NCBI RefSeq assembly: GCF_013394775.1
Contig: NZ_JABXYT010000001.1
Span: 1,316,501 to 1,380,500, forward strand
Length of the DNA: 64,000 nucleotides
DNA from: Oribacterium sp. oral taxon 102
GTDB taxonomy: Bacteria > Bacillota > Clostridia > Lachnospirales > Lachnospiraceae
Direction: 5' to 3'
A program made the position numbers and the translations under genes. Shown in pieces: positions 1-9,670 of this stretch (its first letter is position 1; each line of letters begins with the position of its first letter). The notes below the pieces were generated by a model, which saw only the letters and a program-made list of their open reading frames with translations, was not told the origin of the DNA and made no database searches.

Positions 1-55
1 CTGCGACCATTTCGGCTATGGGATCTTCAAAGGAGGGAGGGAAGCAAAATGGTAA
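1..55 (+). CDS. possible 3' end of an upstream gene (partial)
   Basis: Reading from base 2, an open frame runs to a TAA at 53-55 and would end ...CDHFGYGIFKGGREAKW. It would overlap the hydA start by 7 bases, the usual spacing of coupled genes. Only 17 codons are visible, so the product cannot be named. A hydB/nuoF-like partner would be expected by context, but the visible tail does not show the ferredoxin cysteines of that family. It may equally be untranslated leader. Confidence 0.25.
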   Translation, partial: CDHFGYGIFKGGREAKW

Positions 56-1773
56 ACTGCATCATCGACGGAAAGCAGGTATCGGTTCCGGAGAGAACCA
101 CGATATTGCAGGCGGCGCTGGACGCCGGAATCCGCATTCCGACGCTTTGCTTCCTGAAGGACATCAACGAAATCGCGGCATGCCGTATCTGCGTGGTCGA
201 GGTCGAGGGCTATGAGCGTCTGCTCACGGCGTGCAACAATACCGTCGCGGAGGGGATGGTGGTGCATACCAATTCCCGCAAGGCACGCGCCGCACGGAAG
301 ATCAATGTCGAGCTGATTCTCTCGCAGCACAATACCAACTGCGCGATTTGTGTGCGCTCCGGGAATTGTATGCTGCAGACGGTAGCGAACGATCTGAATA
401 TCATGGAGGTGCCGTTTGAGAAGCAGCTTCCGCAGGAGAAGGGCTCGAAGACCTTCCCGCTGATCCGGGACTATGATAAATGCATCAAGTGCATGCGCTG
501 CATCCAGGTCTGCGACCATATTCAGGGCTCGAATATCTGGGATGTGGTGAACACCGGCTCCAAGACCACAGTGGATGTGCGGGATGTTTACCGCCTGGAG
601 AACTCGAAGTGCGCACTCTGCGGACAATGCATCACACACTGCCCGGTGGGGGCGCTCCGGGAGCGGGACGATACGGACAGAGTGCTGGATGCGCTGGAGG
701 ATCCGGACAAGATCGTGGTGGCACAGATCGCGCCTGCAATCCGGACGGCGTGGGGAGAGGCATTCGGACTCAGTCCTGAACGGGCGAGCATGAAGCGCCT
801 TGCCTCTGCGCTGAAGCTCATGGGCTTCGACTATGTCTTCGATACGGATTTTTCCGCGGATCTCACGATCATGGAGGAAGCGAGCGAGTTCCTTCATATA
901 ATAAAAAACGGCGACAGGGAGAGGCTTCCGCTCTTTACGAGCTGCTGCCCGGGCTGGGTTCGCTATCTGAAGGGGCACTTCCCGGAGTATACGGCGCAGC
1001 TTTCGAGCGCGAAGTCACCGCAGCAGATGTTCGGTGCGGTGACGAAGAGCTATTTCGCGGAGCGGCTGGGAGTAGATCCTGCGCGGCTGGTCTGCGTTTC
1101 CTTCATGCCCTGTGTCGCGAAAAAGGCGGAATGCGAGTACCCGACGATGCAGAGGGCGGGGATCAGGGATGTCGATATCGTCCTGACGACCCGGGAATTG
1201 AACCGCCTGATTCGTTCGGAGCATATCGTGGCGGCGGAGATCCCGGAGGCAGAGCTGGACAGCCCCTTCCCGAACGGCTCCGGAGCAGGCAATATCTTCG
1301 GCGCGACCGGCGGCGTAATGGAGGCGGCGCTCCGCTCTGCACATTACTTCGTGACCGGCGAGAATCCGGATCCCGATGCCTTTCGGGAGGTCCGGGGGAT
1401 GGACGGCTGGAGAGAGGCTGAGCTTACGATAGACGGCATCCCGCTTCGGATCGCTGTGGTCAGCGGGCTCGCCAATGCCGGGAAGCTTCTGAGCTATCTC
1501 CGGCAGGGGAGAGTACACTATGATTTCGTCGAGGTGATGGCATGTCCGGGCGGCTGTGTCGGCGGCGGCGGGCAGCCGATTCATCCGCAGCAGGAGATGG
1601 CGGCGGACAGAGCGCCGGTGCTGTATGCGCAGGACAGCGCGGATGCGCTCCGCTTCTCTCATGAGAATCCGGCGATCCGGGAGATTTATCGGGACTACCT
1701 CGGAGAGCCGCTCTCCGAACGTGCGGAGGAGCTTCTGCATACCGATCATTTCGGCTGGGAGGTCGGGATTTAG
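49..1773 (+). CDS. hydA: [FeFe] hydrogenase, catalytic subunit (NADH-dependent type)
   Basis: This 574-residue cytoplasmic enzyme reversibly reduces protons to H2 and disposes of fermentation electrons. The N-terminus is a plant-type [2Fe-2S] domain (C34, C45, C48, C62). A His-Cys3 [4Fe-4S] site follows (H94, C98, C101, C107), then two ferredoxin motifs, CIKCMRCIQVC and CALCGQCITHCPVG. The H-cluster domain carries all three signatures: TSCCPGW, MPCVAKK and ACPGGCVGGGGQ. A short C-terminal small-subunit-like tail is present. An AGGAGGGAGG ribosome site lies about 9 bases before the ATG. In trimeric enzymes hydC and hydB sit just upstream, and that region is outside the window. A strong terminator follows, so hydA is last in its unit. 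All cluster ligands are intact. Confidence 0.96.
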   Translation: MVNCIIDGKQVSVPERTTILQAALDAGIRIPTLCFLKDINEIAACRICVVEVEGYERLLTACNNTVAEGMVVHTNSRKARAARKINVELILSQHNTNCAICVRSGNCMLQTVANDLNIMEVPFEKQLPQEKGSKTFPLIRDYDKCIKCMRCIQVCDHIQGSNIWDVVNTGSKTTVDVRDVYRLENSKCALCGQCITHCPVGALRERDDTDRVLDALEDPDKIVVAQIAPAIRTAWGEAFGLSPERASMKRLASALKLMGFDYVFDTDFSADLTIMEEASEFLHIIKNGDRERLPLFTSCCPGWVRYLKGHFPEYTAQLSSAKSPQQMFGAVTKSYFAERLGVDPARLVCVSFMPCVAKKAECEYPTMQRAGIRDVDIVLTTRELNRLIRSEHIVAAEIPEAELDSPFPNGSGAGNIFGATGGVMEAALRSAHYFVTGENPDPDAFREVRGMDGWREAELTIDGIPLRIAVVSGLANAGKLLSYLRQGRVHYDFVEVMACPGGCVGGGGQPIHPQQEMAADRAPVLYAQDSADALRFSHENPAIREIYRDYLGEPLSERAEELLHTDHFGWEVGI

Positions 1774-1800
1774 GACACAAACGAATAAGTGAGTAAATGC

Positions 1801-1834
1801 ATGTCCGTTGTATACATACAACGGACATATTTTT
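1801..1834 (+). terminator. rho-independent terminator after hydA
   Basis: A perfect 12-bp stem (1801-1812 with 1817-1828) and a 4-base loop are followed by ATTTTTG. It separates the hydrogenase unit from the opp operon. Confidence 0.85.
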
Positions 1835-1885
1835 GTACAGCACGGACAAAAAGCGAAATTCGCGCCGGCTGTTCGAGAAAAAAAC

Positions 1886-1914
1886 TTGCAATGGGTATAA
1901 ATATAGCATATACT
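1886..1914 (+). promoter_or_regulatory. sigma-A promoter of the opp operon
   Basis: TTGCAA at 1886-1891 and TATACT at 1909-1914 are separated by 17 bases. The predicted start near 1921 gives a leader of about 70 bases that ends with an AAGGAGG site before oppB. Confidence 0.75.
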
Positions 1915-1992
1915 TTCCATTATGTCTGTTACTGCTAGAGTGCCGGACTTTATTCCGTTCCCGAAGCGGATGCAATTTTAAGGAGGAAATCA

Positions 1993-2910
1993 ATGCCGAA
2001 ATACATAGTGAAACGAGTTCTGATGGCGGTCATTACGGCGTTTCTGGTGGCGACGCTTACTTTTTTTGTAATGAATATGGTTCCGGGCGGACCATTCCTT
2101 TCCGAGAAGGCGGTCACCCCGCAGGCGCAGGCGGCGATGGAGGCGAAGTACGGGCTGGATAAGCCGCTTCCGGAGCAATATGCTACCTATATGAATGGGA
2201 TTCTCCACGGTGACTTCGGGCTTTCCCTGAAGAAGAGAGGACGCACCGTGACGCAGATCATCACTACCAAGTTTCCGGTTTCGGCGCGGCTCGGCGGGAT
2301 CGCGCTGATCGTAGCGGTTTGCATCGGGGTGCCGCTGGGCGCGGTGGCTGCGTTTAACCGCGGCAAGCTCGTCGATAATATCCTGGTGGTGCTCTCCACT
2401 GCCGGCATTGCGGTACCGTCCTTCCTGTCAAGTACGCTTCTGATGTATATTTTCACCACGAAGCTGGAGCTGCTGCCGTCGCTGGGGCTGAAGACGCCGT
2501 CCAGCTATATCATGCCGGTAATGGCGCTGGCACTCTATCCGAGCTTCTATATTGCCCGCCTGATGCGCTCCTCCATGCTGGATGTGATGGGGCAGGACTA
2601 TATGCGCACGGCGAGGGCGAAGGGTGTCAGCACCTTCAAGTCCATCTTCAAGCATGCCATGCGGAATGCGATCCTTCCGGTCATTACCTATCTGGGGCCG
2701 CTGCTGGCTTCTCTGATGACCGGCTCCTTCATCATTGAGAAGATCTTCAATATCCCGGGGCTGGGCTCCGAATTTGTGGGAGCGATTACCTCGAGAGACT
2801 ATCCGATGATTATGGGTACGACCATTTTTCTCGCAGTATTTATTATAGGAATGAACGTGATTGTCGATATCGCCTATGCGGTTGTCGACCCGCGGATCAA
2901 GCTTCGTTAA
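1993..2910 (+). CDS. oppB: oligopeptide ABC transporter permease OppB
   Basis: This 305-residue inner-membrane permease forms half of the peptide channel. The N-terminal helix (about residues 9-29) is followed by a soluble segment and then five or so hydrophobic spans. The binding-protein-dependent permease loop is recognisable around YMRTARAKG, close to the family EAA motif that docks on the ATPase. Length is normal for OppB/DppB. It is the first gene after a good promoter, with AAGGAGG placed 8 bases before the ATG. Peptide versus nickel specificity cannot be read from the permease, but the OppA-type binding proteins downstream favour peptides. Confidence 0.93.
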   Translation: MPKYIVKRVLMAVITAFLVATLTFFVMNMVPGGPFLSEKAVTPQAQAAMEAKYGLDKPLPEQYATYMNGILHGDFGLSLKKRGRTVTQIITTKFPVSARLGGIALIVAVCIGVPLGAVAAFNRGKLVDNILVVLSTAGIAVPSFLSSTLLMYIFTTKLELLPSLGLKTPSSYIMPVMALALYPSFYIARLMRSSMLDVMGQDYMRTARAKGVSTFKSIFKHAMRNAILPVITYLGPLLASLMTGSFIIEKIFNIPGLGSEFVGAITSRDYPMIMGTTIFLAVFIIGMNVIVDIAYAVVDPRIKLR

Positions 2911-2941
2911 GCGGAATCAGAATGGAAAGAGGAGTGATAGA

Positions 2942-3997
2942 ATGGAAGAAATGAAGAAGAGTAATCCTCTGAGTTTACAGCTCAACGTGGATGACTTCGT
3001 ACCGGCATCGGTTTCCGAGAAAGAATCGCTGGTGGTCATGCGGGAATCTGTGAGCTTCTGGAAGGATGGGATCCGGAGATTCCGCAGAAACAAGATCGCC
3101 ATGTCGGCGCTTCTGATCGTGTTCCTGATCGTCATCGCATGCTTCGTCGTGCCGAAGTTTTACCCCTATAAGTATGAGCAGCAGATCAAGGGCTCGGAGC
3201 GGCTCGCGCCGATGCAGTACTCGAAGTCGGAGCAGCTTCGTCTGGACAGCGGCGAGACGGTATTCCCGCATCTTCTGGGAACTGACCAGAACGGACGTGA
3301 CTATATGATCCGTGTGCTCGTGGGCGGCAGGGTTTCCATGACAGTCGGTATCGTCGCCTCCATTCTGATCCTCCTGATCGGCTCGGCCTACGGCGCCATC
3401 GCCGGCTATTTCGGCGGCATGGTCGATATGATTATGATGCGGGTGGTCGACATTATCTATACTGTGCCGGATGTGCTCATCATCATTCTGCTGGCGCAGA
3501 CGCTGAAGTTCCCGCTGGAGTCCCTCGGCGCGACACCGGGCTTTGGCTTCATCCAGAAGCTGGGACCGAATATGGTGTCCATGTTTATCGTCTTTGCGCT
3601 CCTGTATTGGGTTGGCATGGCGCGGATCGTGCGTTCCCAGATCATGGTGCTCCGCCAGAGCGAGTATGTCACGGCAGCGAAGGCGCTGGGGGCGAAGAGC
3701 AGCCGTATCATCGGCAAGCATCTGATCACGAACTGCATCGGCACCCTGATCGTGACGACGACGCTGCAGATCCCGAGCTCTATTTTCACAGAGTCCTTCC
3801 TGTCCTTCCTCGGTCTGGGCGTGCAGGCGCCGATGCCGTCCCTCGGCTCGCTCGCAAGCTCTGCGCTGAACGGCTTCCAGACCTATCCGGAGAAGCTGTT
3901 CGCGCCGGCATTCCTGATCTTCGTCATTATCCTGAGCTTCAATCTGCTCGGAGACGGACTGCGGGATGCCTTCGATCCGAAGCTGAAGCAGCAGTAA
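2942..3997 (+). CDS. oppC: oligopeptide ABC transporter permease OppC
   Basis: This 351-residue partner permease of OppB starts with a cytoplasmic stretch of about 50 residues. A first helix near residues 58-75 (MSALLIVFLIVIACFV) follows, then the OppC_N motif and LLGTDQNGRDY before the transmembrane domain. The ATPase-docking loop is YVTAAKALGAKSS. The ATG at 2942 is chosen because GAGGAG lies 8 bases upstream. An in-frame earlier start at 2861 would overlap oppB by 50 bases and adds 27 residues unlike the family. Confidence 0.93.
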   Translation: MEEMKKSNPLSLQLNVDDFVPASVSEKESLVVMRESVSFWKDGIRRFRRNKIAMSALLIVFLIVIACFVVPKFYPYKYEQQIKGSERLAPMQYSKSEQLRLDSGETVFPHLLGTDQNGRDYMIRVLVGGRVSMTVGIVASILILLIGSAYGAIAGYFGGMVDMIMMRVVDIIYTVPDVLIIILLAQTLKFPLESLGATPGFGFIQKLGPNMVSMFIVFALLYWVGMARIVRSQIMVLRQSEYVTAAKALGAKSSRIIGKHLITNCIGTLIVTTTLQIPSSIFTESFLSFLGLGVQAPMPSLGSLASSALNGFQTYPEKLFAPAFLIFVIILSFNLLGDGLRDAFDPKLKQQ

Positions 3998-4010
3998 GAA
4001 GGGAGAGGAT

Positions 4011-5018
4011 ATGGCAGAAGAGAAATATTTGGTAGACATAAAGCATGAGAGGCTTTCCTTCTTCACGCCGGCAGGCGAGGTCAAGGCGCTGAATGATGTC
4101 AGCATCCGGATGAAGGAGGGCGAGGTTCTCGGCATCGTGGGCGAGTCCGGCTCCGGAAAGTCTGTGACCGCCTATTCCATCATGGGGCTGACCGCGCAGA
4201 ACGGACGCATCGTCGGAGGCTCGGTAGAGTTCAACGGGCACCGGATAGATCAGATGTCCGAGAAGGAGCTCCGGCGAATCCGCGGAAAGGAGGTCAGCAT
4301 CATTTTCCAGGATCCGATGACCTCCCTGAATCCGGTCTGGACGATCGGGAATCAGATCGAGGAGGCGATCCGGCTGCATACGGACAAGCAGGGCAGAGAG
4401 GCGACTGCGAGGGCGAAGGAGCTGCTGGAGCTGGTCGGCATCAATGAGCCGGAGAAGCGGCTCAGGCAGTATCCGCATGAGCTTTCGGGCGGCATGCGGC
4501 AGAGGGTGATGATTGCCATCGCACTTGCCTGTGAGCCGAAGCTTCTGATCGCGGACGAGCCGACGACAGCGCTCGATGTGACGATACAGGCGCAGATCCT
4601 CGAGCTGATGCAGGAACTGAAGCGGAAGCTCGGCATGGGTATCATTATGATCACGCATGACCTCGGCGTCGTCGCCTCCATGTGCGATCATATCGCAGTA
4701 ATGTACGCCGGAGAGATTGTAGAGTATGGAACCACGGACGATATTTTTTATGCGCCGAAGCATGAATATACCAAGGGGCTGCTGCGCTCGATTCCGAAGT
4801 TCCATGAGAGGGAGTATGAAAAGCTGATCCCGATCGAGGGGCAGCCGGTGGATCTGCTGAATCCGCCGAAGGGCTGCGGCTTCGCGCCGCGCTGCAAGAG
4901 CTGTATGAAGCTCTGCCTCGAGCAGAAGCCGCTTCGGAACGATTATGAGGGTATACACTATGCCCGCTGCTGGCTGGAGCAGAAGCAGCAGTTTTTGGCA
5001 CAGAAGGGAGAGCAGTAA
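4011..5018 (+). CDS. oppD: oligopeptide ABC transporter ATPase OppD
   Basis: This 335-residue cytoplasmic ATPase is one of the two energising the Opp importer. Walker A is GESGSGKS, the signature is LSGGMRQRV and Walker B is [12 protein letters not shown], followed by the switch histidine in MITHDLG. The C-terminal oligopeptide extension has the cysteine pattern [14 protein letters not shown], which in some OppD/DppD proteins binds a [4Fe-4S] cluster. It begins 13 bases after oppC with AAGGGAGAGG as ribosome site. Confidence 0.94.
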   Translation: MAEEKYLVDIKHERLSFFTPAGEVKALNDVSIRMKEGEVLGIVGESGSGKSVTAYSIMGLTAQNGRIVGGSVEFNGHRIDQMSEKELRRIRGKEVSIIFQDPMTSLNPVWTIGNQIEEAIRLHTDKQGREATARAKELLELVGINEPEKRLRQYPHELSGGMRQRVMIAIALACEPKLLIADEPTTALDVTIQAQILELMQELKRKLGMGIIMITHDLGVVASMCDHIAVMYAGEIVEYGTTDDIFYAPKHEYTKGLLRSIPKFHEREYEKLIPIEGQPVDLLNPPKGCGFAPRCKSCMKLCLEQKPLRNDYEGIHYARCWLEQKQQFLAQKGEQ

Positions 5019-5020
5019 AG

Positions 5021-6001
5021 GTGTCTGAAAATTTACTGGAAATTGAGAACCTGAAGCAGTATTTCCCGGTTGCGGGCTCCAAGAAGGTGGTAAAAGCGGT
5101 CGATGATGTCAGCTTCTTCATCCGAAAGGGAGAAACCTTTGGTCTGGTGGGCGAGTCCGGCTGCGGCAAGACGACGACCGGACGCTCTATCCTTCGCCTG
5201 ACGGAGCCGACGGAGGGAAAGCTCGTCTATGACGGCAAGGTGATCTTCGACTCGAAGACCAGAACGAGGGCAGATATGCTCCCCTACCGCCGCAAGATGC
5301 AGATCGTCTTTCAGGATCCCTATGCTTCGCTGGATCCGCGTATGACGGTCGGAGACATCGTCGGGGAGGCATTGGATATCCATAAGCTGTATCGGAACAG
5401 GGCAGAGCGGCGGGAGCGGATCCTGGAGCTTCTGTCTACGGTCGGGCTGAATTCCGAGCATGCGAACCGCTATCCGCACGAGTTTTCCGGCGGACAGCGG
5501 CAGCGAATCGGCATCGCGCGGGCGCTCGCCGTGAAGCCGGAATTCATCGTCTGCGATGAGCCGGTTTCTGCGCTGGATGTGTCGATTCAGGCGCAGGTGG
5601 TCAATATGTTCGAGGATTTGCAGCGCGATATGGGGCTGACCTATCTCTTCATCGCGCATGACCTCTCTATCGTGAACCATATTTCGAACCGTATCGGTGT
5701 TATGTATCTGGGGCACATGGTGGAGCTTGCGGACAGCGACGAGCTGACCTTCCATTCCATGCATCCGTATACCCGTTCTCTGATTTCCGCGATTCCGATC
5801 GCGGATCCGAAGACAGCGAGAGCCTCGAAGCGAATCATTCTGAGCGGTGATGTGCCGTCTCCGCTGAATCCGCCCTCCGGCTGCCCGTTCCGCACCCGTT
5901 GTCCCTATGCCGATGAGAAATGCGCGGCGGAGAAGCCGGCGTTCCGCGAGGAAAAGCCGGGGCATTTCGTCGCCTGCCACCATTTAGATAAATTAAATTG
6001 A
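5021..6001 (+). CDS. oppF: oligopeptide ABC transporter ATPase OppF
   Basis: This 326-residue second ATPase of the Opp importer forms a heterodimer with OppD. It has Walker [10 protein letters not shown], signature FSGGQRQRI, Walker [13 protein letters not shown] and H-loop IAHDLS. The C-terminal segment [14 protein letters not shown] keeps the cysteines typical of this subfamily. The start is a GTG two bases after the oppD stop, served by GGGAG inside the end of oppD, so translation is probably coupled. It closes the transporter core. Its binding-protein genes lie immediately downstream. Confidence 0.94.
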   Translation: MSENLLEIENLKQYFPVAGSKKVVKAVDDVSFFIRKGETFGLVGESGCGKTTTGRSILRLTEPTEGKLVYDGKVIFDSKTRTRADMLPYRRKMQIVFQDPYASLDPRMTVGDIVGEALDIHKLYRNRAERRERILELLSTVGLNSEHANRYPHEFSGGQRQRIGIARALAVKPEFIVCDEPVSALDVSIQAQVVNMFEDLQRDMGLTYLFIAHDLSIVNHISNRIGVMYLGHMVELADSDELTFHSMHPYTRSLISAIPIADPKTARASKRIILSGDVPSPLNPPSGCPFRTRCPYADEKCAAEKPAFREEKPGHFVACHHLDKLN

Positions 6002-6027
6002 TACTAGTCATAACTAAAATCTATTTT
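5998..6027 (+). promoter_or_regulatory. possible weak promoter before the first oppA
   Basis: TTGATA (5998-6003) and TATTTT (6022-6027) are 18 bases apart in an AT-rich 87-base gap. Such an internal promoter would raise binding-protein expression over the permeases. The match is poor and no terminator precedes it, so read-through from oppF is also likely. Confidence 0.3.
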
Positions 6028-6088
6028 TAAGATATAAGCGTATGTTATAGAATCAGGATGTAGACATAATAAGAGGGAGGTATATATT

Positions 6089-7771
6089 ATGAAAAAGCAT
6101 CTTGCGGTTCTTTCTGCCGCGGTAGCGGCGGGACTTGCGCTTTCTGCCTGTGGCGGTTCTTCCGCCAATACCCAGACGACAGCAGCGGCATCCGGTGCGG
6201 AGACGGCGGCTGCCGACAACACCGGCGCGGAGACGAGCGGCGGACAGATCGACGTGCAGGTCGGCCCCTCTCCGGAGACCATCGACCCGGCGCTGAACTC
6301 CGCGGTCGACGGCGCGAATATGATTATTCATGCCTTTGAGGGACTCATGAAGTTCGACAAGGATAACAATGTCGTGGCAGGACTTGCCGAGAAATGGGAG
6401 AGCTCCGAGGATGGGCTGACGTGGACCTTCCATCTGCGTCCTGATCTCAAGTGGTCGGACGGTTCCGCGCTCACGGCGAACGATTTCGTCTATGCATGGC
6501 GGAGAATCGCGGATCCGGCTACGGCGGCGCCCTACGGCTATGACCTGCTGAATCTCATTACAGGCTATGAGGAGGCGTCGCAGGGAAATCTGGAGGCGCT
6601 CGGCGTAGAGGCAACGGACGATTCTACATTTGTCGTGACACTGAAGAGTCCGTGTACCTATTTCGAGAAGCTTTGCGCTTTTGCGACGCTGGTGCCGGTG
6701 CAGCAGGCGGCGATAGAGGCGGCTGGCGACGGCTGGTCCACGGCTCCGGAGACCTATGTGTCAGACGGTCCGTACAAGATGACAGAGTTTACAGACGGCT
6801 CACAGATCGTATTTGAGAAGAATCCGAATTACTGGGATGCGGCGAATGTCACCTTTGACAAGATCGTGTGGCATCTGATCGAGGATTCCAATACCTCCTA
6901 TACAGCCTACAATGACGGTACGCTGGATCTCATCAAGGATGTGCCGACCGAGGAGATTCCGACCCTGACCGGCAATCCGGAGTTCCATGTGGAGCCGCTG
7001 ATGGGCACCTATTATGTGACCTTCAATACAAAGAAGGCGCCGTTTGACAATGCCAAGGTGCGCGAGGCACTGTCTCTTGCCATTGACAGGGATTATGTGG
7101 CGAATACGGTGATGCAGGGAACCTATTCTCCGGCAACCAATTTCGTCGGCGCGGGTGTCAGCGACGCGGCGCCGGGCTCTTCCTTTGCGGAGGTGACCAG
7201 GGAGAAGTACGGCGATCACTTCGACAACAGCAATTATGAGGCGAATCTCGAGAAGGCAAAGGCGCTGCTTGCAGAGGCAGGCTATCCGGACGGTGCAGGC
7301 TTCCCTGCTTTCGAGTATCTGACCAATGATACTGCTTATCACAAGGCCGTGGCAGAGTACCTGCAGTCGGCATGGGGCGCGCTCGGGCTCACGATGAAGG
7401 TTGATATCCAGGAGTGGAAGACGGTGACCGCGAACCGGCGTGCCGGCAACTTCGATGTCGCCCGGAACGGCTGGGTCTATGACTGGGACGATCCCTCCAA
7501 TATGATCAATCTCCTCGAGACCAATAACGGAAACAACGATGGAAAGTATTCCTCCGCAGAGTTTGACAAGCTCGTGGACGCTGCCAGAAATACGGTGAAC
7601 GTGGAGGAGCACTACGATCTTCTGCATCAGGCGGAGCAGGTTCTCCTGAAGGATGCAGCGATGGCTCCGGTGGCATATTACAATGAGTTCTGGCTTCAGA
7701 AGCCGAACGTTAAGGGAACATGGCATTCTCCGTACGGCTACTGGTACCTGATGTACGGTCACAAGGAGTAA
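6089..7771 (+). CDS. oppA: peptide ABC transporter substrate-binding lipoprotein (OppA-like, copy 1)
   Basis: This 560-residue extracytoplasmic receptor belongs to solute-binding family 5. A lipoprotein signal peptide ends in the lipobox LSAC with C21 as the lipidation site. A low-complexity Ala/Thr/Glu spacer to about residue 50 follows. The mature domain opens with VGPSPETIDPALN and carries family features such as LAEKWESSEDGLTWTFHLR and FVYAWRRIADP. The sequence EKNPNYWDA is the classic SBP_bac_5 block. GGGAGG precedes the ATG. Copy 2 downstream is highly similar over its whole length. Confidence 0.94.
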   Translation: MKKHLAVLSAAVAAGLALSACGGSSANTQTTAAASGAETAAADNTGAETSGGQIDVQVGPSPETIDPALNSAVDGANMIIHAFEGLMKFDKDNNVVAGLAEKWESSEDGLTWTFHLRPDLKWSDGSALTANDFVYAWRRIADPATAAPYGYDLLNLITGYEEASQGNLEALGVEATDDSTFVVTLKSPCTYFEKLCAFATLVPVQQAAIEAAGDGWSTAPETYVSDGPYKMTEFTDGSQIVFEKNPNYWDAANVTFDKIVWHLIEDSNTSYTAYNDGTLDLIKDVPTEEIPTLTGNPEFHVEPLMGTYYVTFNTKKAPFDNAKVREALSLAIDRDYVANTVMQGTYSPATNFVGAGVSDAAPGSSFAEVTREKYGDHFDNSNYEANLEKAKALLAEAGYPDGAGFPAFEYLTNDTAYHKAVAEYLQSAWGALGLTMKVDIQEWKTVTANRRAGNFDVARNGWVYDWDDPSNMINLLETNNGNNDGKYSSAEFDKLVDAARNTVNVEEHYDLLHQAEQVLLKDAAMAPVAYYNEFWLQKPNVKGTWHSPYGYWYLMYGHKE

Positions 7772-7814
7772 ACGGATTCTCCGAAGGATATCAGGAATAA
7801 ATCAGTACCCTTTA

Positions 7815-7862
7815 AAAAGACAGTCGAGACACAGGCATTTTCCTGCATCTCGACTGTCTTTT
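7815..7862 (+). terminator. rho-independent terminator between the two oppA copies
   Basis: A perfect 15-bp stem (7815-7829 with 7848-7862) encloses an inner CAGG/CCTG hairpin. The outer stem has A4 on one side and T4 on the other, so it could act in both directions. Confidence 0.85.
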
Positions 7863-7870
7863 GTACTCTC

Positions 7871-7899
7871 TTGAAAAAGAATATTAAAAATGTTATGCT
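7871..7899 (+). promoter_or_regulatory. sigma-A promoter of the second oppA
   Basis: TTGAAA (7871-7876) and TATGCT (7894-7899) are separated by 17 bases, directly after the terminator. The predicted transcript starts near 7906 and has a leader of about 40 bases with an AGGAGG site. Confidence 0.8.
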
Positions 7900-7947
7900 C
7901 TGAATTACTTTCATTTAGAGGAAAGAAACACATTAACAGGAGGTATT

Positions 7948-9609
7948 ATGAGAAAAAGAATCGCACTGCTTACGGCAGTTGTCGCGGCGGGACTCGCATT
8001 GTCTGCCTGCGGCGGAGGGAAGAACGGCGGAAATACCGCCGGAGATACTGCGGAGACGCCGGCTGTTCCAGAGGGAGGACAGCAGCTTGACGTGCAGGTC
8101 GGGCCCTCTCCGGAGACCATCGATCCGGCGCTGAATGCGGCTTCGGACAGCGGAAATATCCTGATTCATGCCTTTGAGGGGCTTCTGAAGTTTGATGACA
8201 AGCAGAATATCATCGGCGGCGTGGCGGAGAGCTGGGAGAGCTCCGAGGATGGGCTGACCTGGACCTTCCACCTGCGTCCGGATCTCAAGTGGTCGGACGG
8301 CTCCGCACTCACGGCGAACGATTTCGTTTATTCATGGAAGAGAGTTGCAGACCCTGCGACGGCGGCGCCCTATGGCTACGATCTGATGAATATGATCGTG
8401 GGCTTCGACGAGGCTGCCGCCGGCGAGGTGGATAAGCTCGGCGTCGAGGCGCCGGACGAGAGCACCTTCGTGGTGCATCTGTCCGCTCCCTGCATCTATT
8501 TCGACAAGATCGCTGCTTTCGTGGTTATGTCTCCGGTACAGCAGGCGACGGTTGAGGCGAACGGCGAGGGCTGGACGACAGATCCGGCGACTTATATCTC
8601 CAACGGCCCGTACAGAATGACGGAGTTCACGGACGGCTCGCAGATCGTTCTCGAGAAGAACCCGTATTACTGGGATGCAGAGCACATTACCTTCGACAGG
8701 ATTGTATGGCACCTGATCGAGGATGCCAATACCTCCTACACTGCCTATAATCAGGGGGAGATCGATATGATCAAGGATGTGCCGACGGAGGAGATTGCTT
8801 CTCTTCGGGACAATCCGGAGTTCCATACGCAGGCGAAGATGTCTACCAGCTTCATGGTTTTCAATACCCAGAAGGCACCGTTTGACAATCCGAAGGTGCG
8901 GGAGGCGCTCTCCCTCGCGGCAGACCGCAAGTACCTCGCCGAGACAGTGCTGCAGGGCATTTCCTCTCCGGCGGAGAATTTCGTCGGGCCGGGCGTCAGC
9001 GACGCGGCACCGAGCTCTTCCTTCGCGGAGGTGACGATCAAAAAGTACGGAAAGCATTTCGATGTGGACAATTATGAGGCAAACCTGGAGAAGGCAAAGG
9101 CACTGCTTGCCGAGGCGGGCTATCCGAACGGAGAGGGCTTCCCGGCATTCTCCTACCTGACCAATGACGCCGGCGCCAATATGGCGATCGCAGAGTATCT
9201 GCAGTCTGCATGGGCAGAGCTCGGTGTGACCTGCACGATCAATGTGCAGGAGTGGAAGACGATGTCCGCAGACCGCCGGAACGGCAACTTCGATGTAGCG
9301 CGCCACGGCTGGAGTCTGGATTGGGACGATCCGTCCAACCTCATCAACCTCCTCGAGACCGGCAACGGCAACAATGATGGAAGATATTCGAATCCGGAAT
9401 TTGACAAGCTTGTGCAGGAAGCGAGAGATACCGTTGACGTGGAAAAGCACTATGATCTTCTGCACCAGGCGGAGCAGCTGATCCTGAACGATGCTGCGGT
9501 GATGCCGGTCGTCTATTCCAACGAGTATTGGCTGATGAAGGAGAATGTCAAGGGAACATGGTATTCTCCGTACGGCTACTGGTACTTCATGTACGGTACG
9601 AAGGAGTAA
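7948..9609 (+). CDS. peptide ABC transporter substrate-binding lipoprotein (OppA-like, copy 2)
   Basis: This 553-residue paralogue of the preceding receptor has the same lipobox (LSAC, C21). Long stretches are shared, for example the block around SSEDGLTWTFHLRPDLKW and the C-terminal SPYGYWY. The two differ most in the linker after the lipobox, in the region around residues 280-310 and in scattered pocket-facing stretches, as expected of duplicated receptors with divergent peptide preference. It is transcribed from its own promoter between two terminators, so it can be expressed independently of oppBCDF. It has no permease of its own nearby and probably feeds the same channel. Confidence 0.93.
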   Translation: MRKRIALLTAVVAAGLALSACGGGKNGGNTAGDTAETPAVPEGGQQLDVQVGPSPETIDPALNAASDSGNILIHAFEGLLKFDDKQNIIGGVAESWESSEDGLTWTFHLRPDLKWSDGSALTANDFVYSWKRVADPATAAPYGYDLMNMIVGFDEAAAGEVDKLGVEAPDESTFVVHLSAPCIYFDKIAAFVVMSPVQQATVEANGEGWTTDPATYISNGPYRMTEFTDGSQIVLEKNPYYWDAEHITFDRIVWHLIEDANTSYTAYNQGEIDMIKDVPTEEIASLRDNPEFHTQAKMSTSFMVFNTQKAPFDNPKVREALSLAADRKYLAETVLQGISSPAENFVGPGVSDAAPSSSFAEVTIKKYGKHFDVDNYEANLEKAKALLAEAGYPNGEGFPAFSYLTNDAGANMAIAEYLQSAWAELGVTCTINVQEWKTMSADRRNGNFDVARHGWSLDWDDPSNLINLLETGNGNNDGRYSNPEFDKLVQEARDTVDVEKHYDLLHQAEQLILNDAAVMPVVYSNEYWLMKENVKGTWYSPYGYWYFMYGTKE

Positions 9610-9635
9610 ATATTCCTCTGCAGGAACAGAAGAGA

Positions 9636-9666
9636 AAAGGTCTCGGCAGTTTGCCGGGACCTTTTT
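9636..9666 (+). terminator. rho-independent terminator after the second oppA
   Basis: The stem AAGGTCTCGGCA pairs with TGCCGGGACCTT around a short loop, with one G-T pair, and ends in TTTTT. Confidence 0.8.
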
Positions 9667-9670
9667 GACA

